Assembly (NCBI GenBank): GCA_002423125.1
Contig: DIUW01000034.1
Span: 1-17,301, forward strand
Length of the DNA: 17,301 nt
Direction: 5' to 3'
Source of the DNA: Legionellaceae bacterium UBA6148
GTDB lineage: Bacteria > Pseudomonadota > Gammaproteobacteria > Legionellales > Legionellaceae
How positions within the stretch are numbered: the stretch's first letter is position 1; each line of letters begins with the position of its first letter. Below the pieces are notes generated by a model, which ran no database searches, was not told the origin of the DNA, and saw nothing but the letters and a program-made list of their open reading frames with translations. A program made the translations under genes and the position numbers. Shown one piece after another: positions 1 to 6,145 of the stretch.

Positions 1-73
1 AACTGAGAAACTCCGAACTGAGGTTTTAATTAGGATCTATACTCATAGTATTCATTATTGAATTCATAAAAAT

Positions 74-970
74 ATGAAAAATACAGATGAGAGTATCAAT
101 GACCCTATTTTAAAAGCGCTCCTTAACGGTGAGGCTCTACCAGAAAAAGATCGGCAGCGATTACTTCAACAGCCATCGACTGAATTAACCGATGAGTTTG
201 AGCACCTACTTGCAAAAGCAACGGCTACTCGAAAATTATTTGCAAACACACGTCAGTTAGAATTTGTTTTAATGAAAACGATCCCCGATCAACAAACAAG
301 TGAACAGTTAGCGAATAGTCGCATGGCTATTGGATGGGCACAACTGGCGACTGAAATGGTCGATTTTATTGATTTTTTCCGTAAAAAAAAGCATCTGAAT
401 CCTAAAGAAGCACCCAAACTGTTGTGTATTACCATTGGGATGGCCGCATTGACCATTACAAGTCTTGGTCTCGGAGGAAGTTTACTTCTGGACATCGCAA
501 CCGCCGTGAGAGGATTAACGGGCGCACTGAAAAGTTTGATTAGACAAATTGAGAATGAGCGAAATTTAAATAAATGCAGTATAGCGTTATCAAGCATCAA
601 GAGACAACTGGCCGACCTTTTTTCAATGAATGCAGGAATGGATCCTGCCGCACAAATGCAGCTTATGGCGAACTGTCTTCGAATGCAAAAAAAACACGAT
701 GAACTAAAAAAAATGGTCCACTCCAATACCAAAAATGCATTGGAGCGAGTCACACAGTTTGCAAACCTCTGTATTGTCGTTGGTGCAATTATGCTATGTT
801 TCCCTGCAACGACTCCAATAGGAGCATGGCTTTTAATTGTAGGCAACGCCGTTAAATTTGCATTGGGTGCTAGTTCCCTACCCCCCCGTTTTCCAGCATT
901 TAAAAAATGCTTTTTATCAGCCCGAGATGATCGCCAAGGGAGTGAAGAAGTTAAACCGGCTTCCGCATAG
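74..970 (+). CDS. Unrecognised protein with two hydrophobic blocks
   Basis: A 298-residue open frame from ATG at 74; I do not recognise its family. The first ~110 residues are polar and look helical, with a basic RKKK at 103-106. A first hydrophobic, glycine-containing block spans about residues 116-145. A polar helical region follows (about 150-228), then a second long hydrophobic block at about 229-266 that could be one long membrane segment or a hairpin broken at P244/P248. The tail is charged (RDDRQGSEEVKPASA). There is no signal peptide and no obvious catalytic motif. No good Shine-Dalgarno precedes the ATG. Its last 20 bp overlap the 3' end of lspA on the opposite strand. It holds three A8 tracts (383-390, 687-694, 706-713) and a C7 tract (881-887). 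The length and uniform composition suggest a real gene. It could be an inner-membrane protein or a secreted membrane-inserting protein, but that is speculation. Confidence 0.7.
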   Translation: MKNTDESINDPILKALLNGEALPEKDRQRLLQQPSTELTDEFEHLLAKATATRKLFANTRQLEFVLMKTIPDQQTSEQLANSRMAIGWAQLATEMVDFIDFFRKKKHLNPKEAPKLLCITIGMAALTITSLGLGGSLLLDIATAVRGLTGALKSLIRQIENERNLNKCSIALSSIKRQLADLFSMNAGMDPAAQMQLMANCLRMQKKHDELKKMVHSNTKNALERVTQFANLCIVVGAIMLCFPATTPIGAWLLIVGNAVKFALGASSLPPRFPAFKKCFLSARDDRQGSEEVKPASA

Positions 971-1433
971 GCGTTTCTTGTAAATACAATCCGAATACAA
1001 GGAACATTGTGCCCACAGTAATTGCACTATCAGCAATATTGAAAATAGGCCAGTGATGATTTTTATAATATATATCGATAAAGTCGATGACGTAACCAAG
1101 CCGCACTCTGTCAATCAGGTTACCCAAAGCGCCCCCCAAAATAAAGCTTAATGCAGTTAACTGCAATGTCTCACTTTTTGAAAGGCGGATAATCCACACG
1201 ACAAGCGCGAGACTGACAACAAAACTAAATCCCATGAAAAACCAATGATGCCAAGCACCTGCGCCATTTAAAAAACTAAATGCCGCACCCGTATTATGCG
1301 CAAGGGTCAAATTAAGCATCGGCATAATCGCATCAGGCTGATAGAGATTCAGTCGAGTGCTGGCGATATATTTACTCCATTGATCGAGTGCAATAATCAA
1401 TAAACTACCTAAAAAAAACAACCATCGTTTCAT
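951..1433 (-). CDS. lspA: Lipoprotein signal peptidase (signal peptidase II)
   Basis: The integral inner-membrane aspartic protease that removes the signal peptide from diacylglyceryl-prolipoproteins after Lgt acts. The 160-residue length is normal for the family. Visible motifs are DQWSKY at 17-22, N47-T48-G49-A50-A51-F52-S53, G104-N105-L106-I107-D108-R109, D117 in the VIDFID segment, and F131-N132-I133-A134-D135-S136. D117 and D135 match the catalytic aspartate pair by family knowledge. Four hydrophobic segments are apparent (about 4-16, 64-82, 91-107, 136-150). Its ATG overlaps the ileS stop codon by 4 bp (ATGA), indicating translational coupling as last gene of ribF-ileS-lspA, the same order as in E. 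coli. PilP in this window carries a lipobox and is a plausible substrate. The 3' end overlaps the convergent unknown gene by 20 bp, and no terminator is visible between them. Confidence 0.97.
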   Translation of the reverse strand: MKRWLFFLGSLLIIALDQWSKYIASTRLNLYQPDAIMPMLNLTLAHNTGAAFSFLNGAGAWHHWFFMGFSFVVSLALVVWIIRLSKSETLQLTALSFILGGALGNLIDRVRLGYVIDFIDIYYKNHHWPIFNIADSAITVGTMFLVFGLYLQETPMRKPV

Positions 1434-4231
1434 GCAAATTGCCTCAATTCATCCTGGCCACTAATATTACCAATGCAACGAGGGCAAAGCTCAGGATGCT
1501 GAAGATCATGGCCTATCGCTTCCGAACGATGCCAACACCGACTACATTTTGAAGCTTGGCTCGGCAACACATCAATAGCTAAACCTAACTCCTCATTTAA
1601 AACCACTGAAGATGGACGATCCTCTATCGGAAGAAGTGTGGCTGACGAGGTAATCAATATGAATCGTAATTCATCACCTAACCGAACTAAACGATCATAC
1701 ATAGACTTTTCAGCGTAAATAACGACATTGGCTGCCAAAGGTGAACCAATAATCCCCTCCCGACGTTGATTTTCTAATGCTTTATTCACGTCATCACGAA
1801 CGAGTGCGATGTACTTCCAATAGTCCATATCAACTGTAGTAATCTGTGGCCAAGACTCATACCAGCGCTCAACAAACACCGTTCCAGCTTGCTCATTTCC
1901 TGGAATAGCGCGCCAAATTTCTTCGGCTGTAAACGACACGATCGGCGCCAGCCAACGTGTTAAGGCATGAATAATATAATACATCGCGGTTTGACACGAT
2001 CGTCTGGCATTACTATTCACTGGAGTGGTGTATTGTCTGTCTTTGATAATATCAAGATAAAAACTACCTAAGTCCACAGCACAAAAATTGTGAATTTTTT
2101 GATAAATGACATGAAAGTTATACTGCTCAAACGCGGCTAACAGTTCTTGCTGTAATTGTTGCGTTCGCTTCACTGCCCATCGATCAAGCTCGACCATTTG
2201 CTCTGGATCAACCGTATGAACGGCCTGATCAAAATCAAATAAATTCGATAATAAAAAGCGAGCTGTATTACGAATACGACGATAGGCATCTCCATTACGT
2301 TTTATAATTTCTTCTGAAATACTGACTTCGTTTCGATAATCCGTTGAAGCTACCCATAAGCGTAGGATATCAGCACCGTGTTGAGCGACTATTTTATCCA
2401 ATGCGACATAATTGCCTTTTGATTTTGACAACTTTTTTCCATCAGCATCGACGGTATATCCGTGTGTTAACACCGTTCGGTATGGTGGCACGCCATCCAT
2501 TGCAACAGAAGTAGTTAACGACGAGTTAAACCAACCACGATGTTGGTCTGAACCTTCAAAATAAACATCCGCTGGAAATCCAAGCGCCTCTGATTGCTTT
2601 AATACGCAATAATGCGATACCCCAGAATCAAACCATACATCTAACGTATCACTGCTTTTTTCATACTCAGACGCTGAATCCCCTAGCAATTCGACTGAAT
2701 CCAGACTAAACCACGCTTCAATGCCATTCTCTTCAATGCGCTCTGCAACTTTCTCAATGAGGTTGACCGTATCTGGATGTAATTCACCGGTCACTTTATG
2801 GATAAATAGGGGCATCGGTGTTCCCCATGATCGTTGCCTGGAGATACACCAATCCGGTCTGCTCTCAATCATATTGCGAATACGTACTTGTCCCCAATCA
2901 GGTACCCATTGAACCTTATCCAATTGATCTAATAATTTCTGACGCAATCCATTTTTATCCATCGCAATAAACCATTGCGGTGTTGCTCGAAAAATTACGG
3001 GGGTTTTATGCCGCCAACAATGCGGATAGCTATGCTGAATGTCTTCACTGAATAATAATGTTTGTTTGTCACGCAGGGTATCAACGATAGTAGCATTTAC
3101 TTTCCGTACATTCATGCCAGCAAACAATGGAACATCCGGAGCATAACAGCCATTAGCAAGAACAGGGTTAATCAATGGCAAACGATACGCTTGACCGATA
3201 ACATAATCGTCAGGGCCATGTGCTGGCGCAGTGTGCACGCAGCCTGTACCAGAATCCATCGTGACATGCCCCCCTAACACAACAGGAACGTGCCGATCAT
3301 AAAACGGATGTTGCACAAGCAGATGCTCAAAAGCCTGCCCTGGTGATGTTGCACTCACAGTGAAATGAGAAATCCCATAACGAGCCATAATGGCATTCAC
3401 AAGATCCGCTACGATAAGATAATAGCATTCTCCAGCATCAACCAGCGCATATTCAAGATCGGGATGTAGGCAAACCGCCTCATTTGCAGGTAAAGTCCAC
3501 GGGGTTGTCGTCCAAACGGGGAGAATTAATGTTTTCACAAGACCGTGACTCTTCATCGCATCCAGAAAACCTTGTGAATCAACCGCTGTAAACGCAATAT
3601 CAATCGATATTGAGGTTTTATCCTCATAGTCCACTTCTGCTTCAGCAAGCGCTGAACCGCAATCGATACACCAATGGACAGGCTTAAATCCTTGCTGTAA
3701 ATGCCCTTGATCGATGATTTTAGCCAATGATCGAACAATATTGGCCTCATATGCATAATCCATCGTGGCATAACGGTTTTCCCAATCCCCCAAAACCCCT
3801 AGCCGCTTAAACTCGTCTTTTTGAATGTCAATTTGAGTTGTCGCATAGTGTCGACATTCACGTCGAAATTCAGCTGGATTAGACTTGATATTTTTTTTAT
3901 CAATCTTTTTTTCAACGTTTAATTCAATCGGTAGTCCATGACAATCCCACCCCGGAACAAAAGGCGCATCAAACCCACTGAACGATTTTGATTTAATAAT
4001 AATATCTTTCAAAATTTTATTCAGCGCATGACCGCAATGAAGATGACCATTAGCATAAGGAGGGCCATCATGCAAAATAAACCGTGGGGCTCCTGCTCTC
4101 GCTTCACGAATTTTTTGATATACCCGCAACTCATCCCATTCAGCAAGCATATCGGGTTCACGCTGTGCAAGACTCGCTTTCATAGGAAATGCGGTATTCG
4201 GTAAATTTAACGTATCTTTATAATCTGTCAT
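1430..4231 (-). CDS. ileS: Isoleucine--tRNA ligase
   Basis: A class Ia aminoacyl-tRNA synthetase that charges tRNA-Ile in the cytoplasm and edits misactivated valine. It has 933 residues, close to the 938 of E. coli. Domains seen in order: the catalytic Rossmann core with the ATP-binding HIGH signature written as H65-C66-G67-H68 inside PPYANGHLHCGH; the CP1 editing domain with T-rich TTTPWTLPAN at 241-250 and GTGCVHTAPAHGPDDY ending at 343, including the editing Asp at 342; KLSKS at 600-604, a KMSKS variant; the anticodon-binding helical domain; and a C-terminal zinc finger with C896, C899, C916 and C919. The ATG at 4231 is 23 bp after the ribF stop and is not preceded by a strong Shine-Dalgarno. 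No T-box leader is seen; these are typical of Gram-positives. The only mild oddity is cysteine in the second HIGH position. Confidence 0.98.
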   Translation of the reverse strand: MTDYKDTLNLPNTAFPMKASLAQREPDMLAEWDELRVYQKIREARAGAPRFILHDGPPYANGHLHCGHALNKILKDIIIKSKSFSGFDAPFVPGWDCHGLPIELNVEKKIDKKNIKSNPAEFRRECRHYATTQIDIQKDEFKRLGVLGDWENRYATMDYAYEANIVRSLAKIIDQGHLQQGFKPVHWCIDCGSALAEAEVDYEDKTSISIDIAFTAVDSQGFLDAMKSHGLVKTLILPVWTTTPWTLPANEAVCLHPDLEYALVDAGECYYLIVADLVNAIMARYGISHFTVSATSPGQAFEHLLVQHPFYDRHVPVVLGGHVTMDSGTGCVHTAPAHGPDDYVIGQAYRLPLINPVLANGCYAPDVPLFAGMNVRKVNATIVDTLRDKQTLLFSEDIQHSYPHCWRHKTPVIFRATPQWFIAMDKNGLRQKLLDQLDKVQWVPDWGQVRIRNMIESRPDWCISRQRSWGTPMPLFIHKVTGELHPDTVNLIEKVAERIEENGIEAWFSLDSVELLGDSASEYEKSSDTLDVWFDSGVSHYCVLKQSEALGFPADVYFEGSDQHRGWFNSSLTTSVAMDGVPPYRTVLTHGYTVDADGKKLSKSKGNYVALDKIVAQHGADILRLWVASTDYRNEVSISEEIIKRNGDAYRRIRNTARFLLSNLFDFDQAVHTVDPEQMVELDRWAVKRTQQLQQELLAAFEQYNFHVIYQKIHNFCAVDLGSFYLDIIKDRQYTTPVNSNARRSCQTAMYYIIHALTRWLAPIVSFTAEEIWRAIPGNEQAGTVFVERWYESWPQITTVDMDYWKYIALVRDDVNKALENQRREGIIGSPLAANVVIYAEKSMYDRLVRLGDELRFILITSSATLLPIEDRPSSVVLNEELGLAIDVLPSQASKCSRCWHRSEAIGHDLQHPELCPRCIGNISGQDELRQFA

Positions 4232-4254
4232 TTTTGTACTCTGATTAAATAATA

Positions 4255-5178
4255 TTAATATATACTTCGCGCGGAGTATATATCTTGATGAATTTGATGA
4301 ATCAATGCATCCACTGAATCGAATTTCATTTCATCTCGTAACTTATGAATAAACTGAATATCAAGCATTTCTCCGTAAATCTGTTCGTCGAAATCAAATA
4401 GATGAACTTCAACACTGAGCTGACTACTTCCACCCACTGTAGGACGTCGTCCGATATTGGCAACGCCTTGATAAAGGGATTTATCCATACGTCTAACGGT
4501 AACGCTAAAAACACCGGTTAAAGGAAGCACCGCTCTACGCAGAGCAATGTTAACCGTTGGAATTCCCCACTGACGACCACGACCATCGCCTTTTATCACT
4601 CGTCCACATAAACCATATGGCCGTCCTAAACTGGATGCCGCTCCCTCAAGATCGCCCTTTTGTAACGCCTGTCTAATCGATGTTGAACTAATTCGTTCGT
4701 TACCAATTAAAAAATCAGGAAATGTTTCAACCTCTGCGCCATGTTTTCTACCAAAAGTCCTCAGTAAATCAACATCCCCTGCCCTATCACGACCAAAACG
4801 AAAATCAGACCCAACCAATAGATGCTTGACATGAAGTGATTTAAAAAGGATATGATCTGCAAATTCAGACGCCGTCATTTGCGAAAGGGTTTCATTAAAT
4901 TTTAGACAGCACACATAATCAACACCGAGATGACTCAATGCGTGTAACTTTTCACGTAAACCCATCAGGCGAACAGGTGCTTGATGGCGACGAAAAAATT
5001 CGCTTGGTTGAGGCTCAAATAAAATAACAAGTGCCGGGCATTGCAAGCGCACGGCATGCGAACGTAAAGAGGCAAGCAGTGCCTGATGTCCGCGATGCAC
5101 CCCATCAAAATTACCAATAGTTGCTACCATGTTTTGGGGTAATAATGCCGTTTGTCTGAACCCATTTAATAATTTCAT
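4255..5178 (-). CDS. ribF: Bifunctional riboflavin kinase / FAD synthetase
   Basis: Phosphorylates riboflavin to FMN and adenylates FMN to FAD in the cytoplasm. With the ATG at 5178 the protein is 307 residues, close to the usual 305-315. The N-terminal FAD synthetase domain shows GNFDGVHRGH at 22-31, GSDFRFGRDR at 123-132 and the ISSTSIR signature at 163-169. The C-terminal flavokinase domain shows G205-I206-P207-T208-V209-N210, NIGRRPTVGG at 241-250 and YGE at 268-270. I chose ATG 5178 because MKLLNGFRQ matches the family N-terminus. An in-frame TTG at 5223 would add 15 unrelated residues (GGGAG lies about 6 bp before it), but that sequence belongs to the edge of an inserted element. First gene of ribF-ileS-lspA. 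In E. coli rpsT lies just upstream; here that place holds a MITE-like element and uspA. Confidence 0.96.
   Translation of the reverse strand: MKLLNGFRQTALLPQNMVATIGNFDGVHRGHQALLASLRSHAVRLQCPALVILFEPQPSEFFRRHQAPVRLMGLREKLHALSHLGVDYVCCLKFNETLSQMTASEFADHILFKSLHVKHLLVGSDFRFGRDRAGDVDLLRTFGRKHGAEVETFPDFLIGNERISSTSIRQALQKGDLEGAASSLGRPYGLCGRVIKGDGRGRQWGIPTVNIALRRAVLPLTGVFSVTVRRMDKSLYQGVANIGRRPTVGGSSQLSVEVHLFDFDEQIYGEMLDIQFIHKLRDEMKFDSVDALIHQIHQDIYSARSIY
4258..4283. repeat. 26-bp near-perfect palindrome at the ribF stop codon
   Basis: Twelve of 13 base pairs are symmetrical around a CGCGCG centre, with AT-rich arms (ATATATACT / AGTATATAT). The palindrome encodes the last residues of RibF and ends immediately before its TAA (4257-4255), 26 bp before the ileS start codon. 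As RNA it could form a hairpin with a 9-bp AU-rich stem. The function is unknown; possibilities are mRNA processing or tuning of ribF-ileS coupling, or chance. Confidence 0.55.
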
Positions 5179-5223
5179 ATTAATATAACAACCTGAAAAC
5201 AGCCCATGTAGCCCGAGGAGCAA

Positions 5224-5232
5224 TGAAGCTCC
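5224..5232. repeat. 9-bp direct repeat, left target-site duplication
   Basis: TGAAGCTCC abuts the left end of the 185-bp element exactly and recurs in the same orientation at 5418-5426, abutting the right end exactly. This is the signature of staggered-cut insertion by a DDE-type transposase. Confidence 0.85.
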
Positions 5233-5291
5233 CAGCAGTTCTCAATATGGAGCTTATAAATTACACAAGGATCGCTTCTAACCCAGTACTG

Positions 5292-5317
5292 TCATCCCCG
5301 CGCAGGCGGGGATCCAT
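5292..5317. repeat. GC-rich palindromic repeat, left copy
   Basis: A 26-bp unit whose core ATCCCCGC-gcag-GCGGGGAT (5294-5313) is itself a perfect 8-bp-stem hairpin. The same unit recurs inverted at 5348-5373 with one mismatch. It resembles the GTCATCCCCGCGCAGGCGGG-type repeats known to be dispersed in many bacterial genomes. Confidence 0.8.
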
Positions 5318-5347
5318 TTCTGAATTAGTACAGTGCCATTTTGATAC

Positions 5348-5373
5348 ATGGATCTCCGCCTGCGCGGGGATGA
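5348..5373. repeat. GC-rich palindromic repeat, right inverted copy
   Basis: The reverse complement of this stretch matches 5292-5317 at 25 of 26 positions. The two copies are separated by 30 bp and could pair to form one long hairpin, or each could fold on its own. Both are much richer in G+C than the surrounding sequence. Confidence 0.8.
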
Positions 5374-5417
5374 TAATGATGTTGCTTAAATCATGATCTC
5401 CATATTGAGAACTGCTG

Positions 5418-5426
5418 TGAAGCTCC
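5418..5426. repeat. 9-bp direct repeat, right target-site duplication
   Basis: The second exact copy of TGAAGCTCC, directly adjoining the right terminal inverted repeat of the MITE-like element. Confidence 0.85.
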
Positions 5427-5455
5427 TTTATACCTACATAATTGACAACCAACAA
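5427..5455 (-). promoter_or_regulatory. Possible ribF promoter (ancestral or current)
   Basis: On the minus strand TTGTTG (5455-5450) and TATAAA (5432-5427) are separated by 17 bp. The -10 match is good and the -35 match is moderate. Transcription would start at about the right target duplication, run through the whole 185-bp element and reach ribF. Without the element, the -10 would lie about 58 bp from the ribF ATG, a normal distance. Inference from sequence only. Confidence 0.4.
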
Positions 5456-5462
5456 CGACTAT

Positions 5463-5891
5463 TTATTTATCAACTGATCGCACAATCAGTACATCACATT
5501 CTGCTGCGTGTAAAATTGAATTCGCTGTTGAGCCAAGTAACAAGGCAAGGCCGTGCTTACCATGACTTCCGGTGACAATCAAATCAACATTTTGTTCTTT
5601 TGCAACTCGCAACACTTCGTTTTTTGTTGATCCAAATTCCAACATCCGATGCTTTGCATCAACACCTAATTTTTCTGCTAATGTTACCAACTCTTTTTCT
5701 GCTTGTTCACGAATAGACATTTCAACTTCTGCAAAACCTGCAAATCCAGGGTAAGCATAAGCCGGGATCGGCTCAACGACATGCACTAAAAGCAATTCGG
5801 CGTGATTTTCTTCGGCTATTTTTTTTGCTTTATGTGCTGCACTAATTCCAACTTCATCAAAATCTGTTGCAAATAATACCTTCTTATACAT
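5463..5891 (-). CDS. uspA: Universal stress protein, UspA family
   Basis: A small cytoplasmic Rossmann-like stress protein of 142 residues, the usual length of single-domain Usp proteins. It starts with the typical MYKKVLFATDFDE strand and ends with GSHGKHGLALLLGSTANSIL and CDVLIVR. The glycine loop reads G108-x2-G111-x8-G120-S121, one residue shorter than the textbook ATP-binding G-x2-G-x9-G(S/T) pattern. ATP binding is therefore plausible but not certain. The exact cellular role of such proteins varies (survival of starvation, oxidative or other stress) and cannot be read from the sequence. The start is firm: AAGGAG (5903-5898) lies 6 bp before the ATG. The gene stands alone between two inverted-repeat elements and has its own probable promoter at 5952-5980. 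The symbol indicates family membership, not strict orthology to E. coli uspA. Confidence 0.93.
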   Translation of the reverse strand: MYKKVLFATDFDEVGISAAHKAKKIAEENHAELLLVHVVEPIPAYAYPGFAGFAEVEMSIREQAEKELVTLAEKLGVDAKHRMLEFGSTKNEVLRVAKEQNVDLIVTGSHGKHGLALLLGSTANSILHAAECDVLIVRSVDK

Positions 5892-5951
5892 TTCCCTCTC
5901 CTTGAGTTAGCCACATATACATGTTCCAATTAGACTATAAATACTAGCAGA

Positions 5952-5980
5952 ATTATAAATATTTTCCCATTAGATCTGAA
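5952..5980 (-). promoter_or_regulatory. Probable uspA promoter
   Basis: On the minus strand a perfect TATAAT -10 box (5957-5952) is preceded, after exactly 17 bp, by TTCAGA (5980-5975), a 4-of-6 match to the -35 consensus. The predicted start is near 5945, giving a leader of about 55 nt that carries the AAGGAG ribosome site. The second inverted-repeat element ends 4 bp beyond the -35 box. Confidence 0.5.
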
Positions 5981-5984
5981 TTTC

Positions 5985-6144
5985 TACCCATTGGAAGTGA
6001 AGATACTGGTTTTTGGGCGACTCGATTTTTTTGTCCATTGCCTCTAAAAAGATGCGTAATAGCCAGCCCTATTGCAAATCTTTTTAGAGGCAATGGGCAG
6101 AAAAAGCGATAGACCAAATCCAGTATCTTCATTTCCGATGGGTA
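5985..6144. mobile_element. ~160-bp near-palindromic element bounded by TA (MITE-like)
   Basis: Two long arms are inverted copies of each other. The outer 25 bp (5985-6009 against 6120-6144) match at 23 positions and begin TACCCAT on each strand. The inner 19 bp (6035-6053 against 6078-6096) match perfectly, and the remaining arm sequence is alignable with small gaps. Only about 20 bp lie between the arms, so DNA or RNA could fold into one large hairpin. TA flanks both ends of a CCCAT[T/C]GGAA terminus, which fits duplication of a TA target as in the IS630/Tc1-mariner group. An alternative is the 8-bp direct repeat TCTACCCA at 5983-5990 and 6145-6152. It has no transposase. A minus-strand frame crosses it but mirrors the palindrome and is not a credible gene. 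It lies directly after the damX stop and just before the uspA promoter. Confidence 0.75.
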
Positions 6145-6145
6145 T

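Larger units (their letters stand above)
5233..5417. mobile_element. MITE-like non-autonomous element, 185 bp
   Basis: The element is bounded by perfect 20-bp terminal inverted repeats: CAGCAGTTCTCAATATGGAG at 5233-5252, with its exact reverse complement at 5398-5417. It is flanked by a perfect 9-bp direct repeat, TGAAGCTCC, at 5224-5232 and 5418-5426. It contains no transposase or credible coding sequence, so it would have to be moved in trans. A pair of GC-rich palindromes lies inside it. A 9-bp duplication is known for several DDE insertion-sequence families, and I cannot assign this one from the ends alone. A minus-strand frame through it gives a peptide of the IPAQAEIH…MDPRLRGDDS type, a spurious translation often produced by intergenic palindromic repeats. 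It sits 54 bp upstream of the ribF ATG and just after uspA. Confidence 0.85.

Noticed and set aside
895..915. Hairpin AGCATTT-AAA-AAATGCT followed by T5, like a plus-strand terminator
   Set aside because: It lies ~55 bp inside the unknown gene's coding sequence, the stem is AT-rich, and in the lspA direction no U-run follows; probably a coincidence of Lys/Phe codons.
4232..4254. T-box or attenuator controlling ileS
   Set aside because: The 23-bp gap is too short, and ileS is within an operon.
5179..5223. RibF extended to the TTG at 5223 (322 residues)
   Set aside because: The extra 15 residues do not resemble the family N-terminus, while ATG 5178 gives the standard MKLL…G start. The upstream sequence reaches the target-duplication edge of the element.
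5223..5255. AAGCTCC…GGAGCTT inverted pair at the left edge of the element
   Set aside because: It is a 7-bp match between the target duplication and the inside edge of the left terminal repeat that is not mirrored on the right side; likely chance.
5261..5455. Minus-strand 64-codon frame through the 185-bp element
   Set aside because: It translates palindromic repeat DNA (IPAQAEIH…MDPRLRGDDS pattern) and has no ribosome site; it is a by-product of the repeat, not a gene.
5179..5462. FMN riboswitch upstream of ribF
   Set aside because: No RFN-type conserved segments are visible; the gap is explained by the mobile element and a simple promoter candidate.
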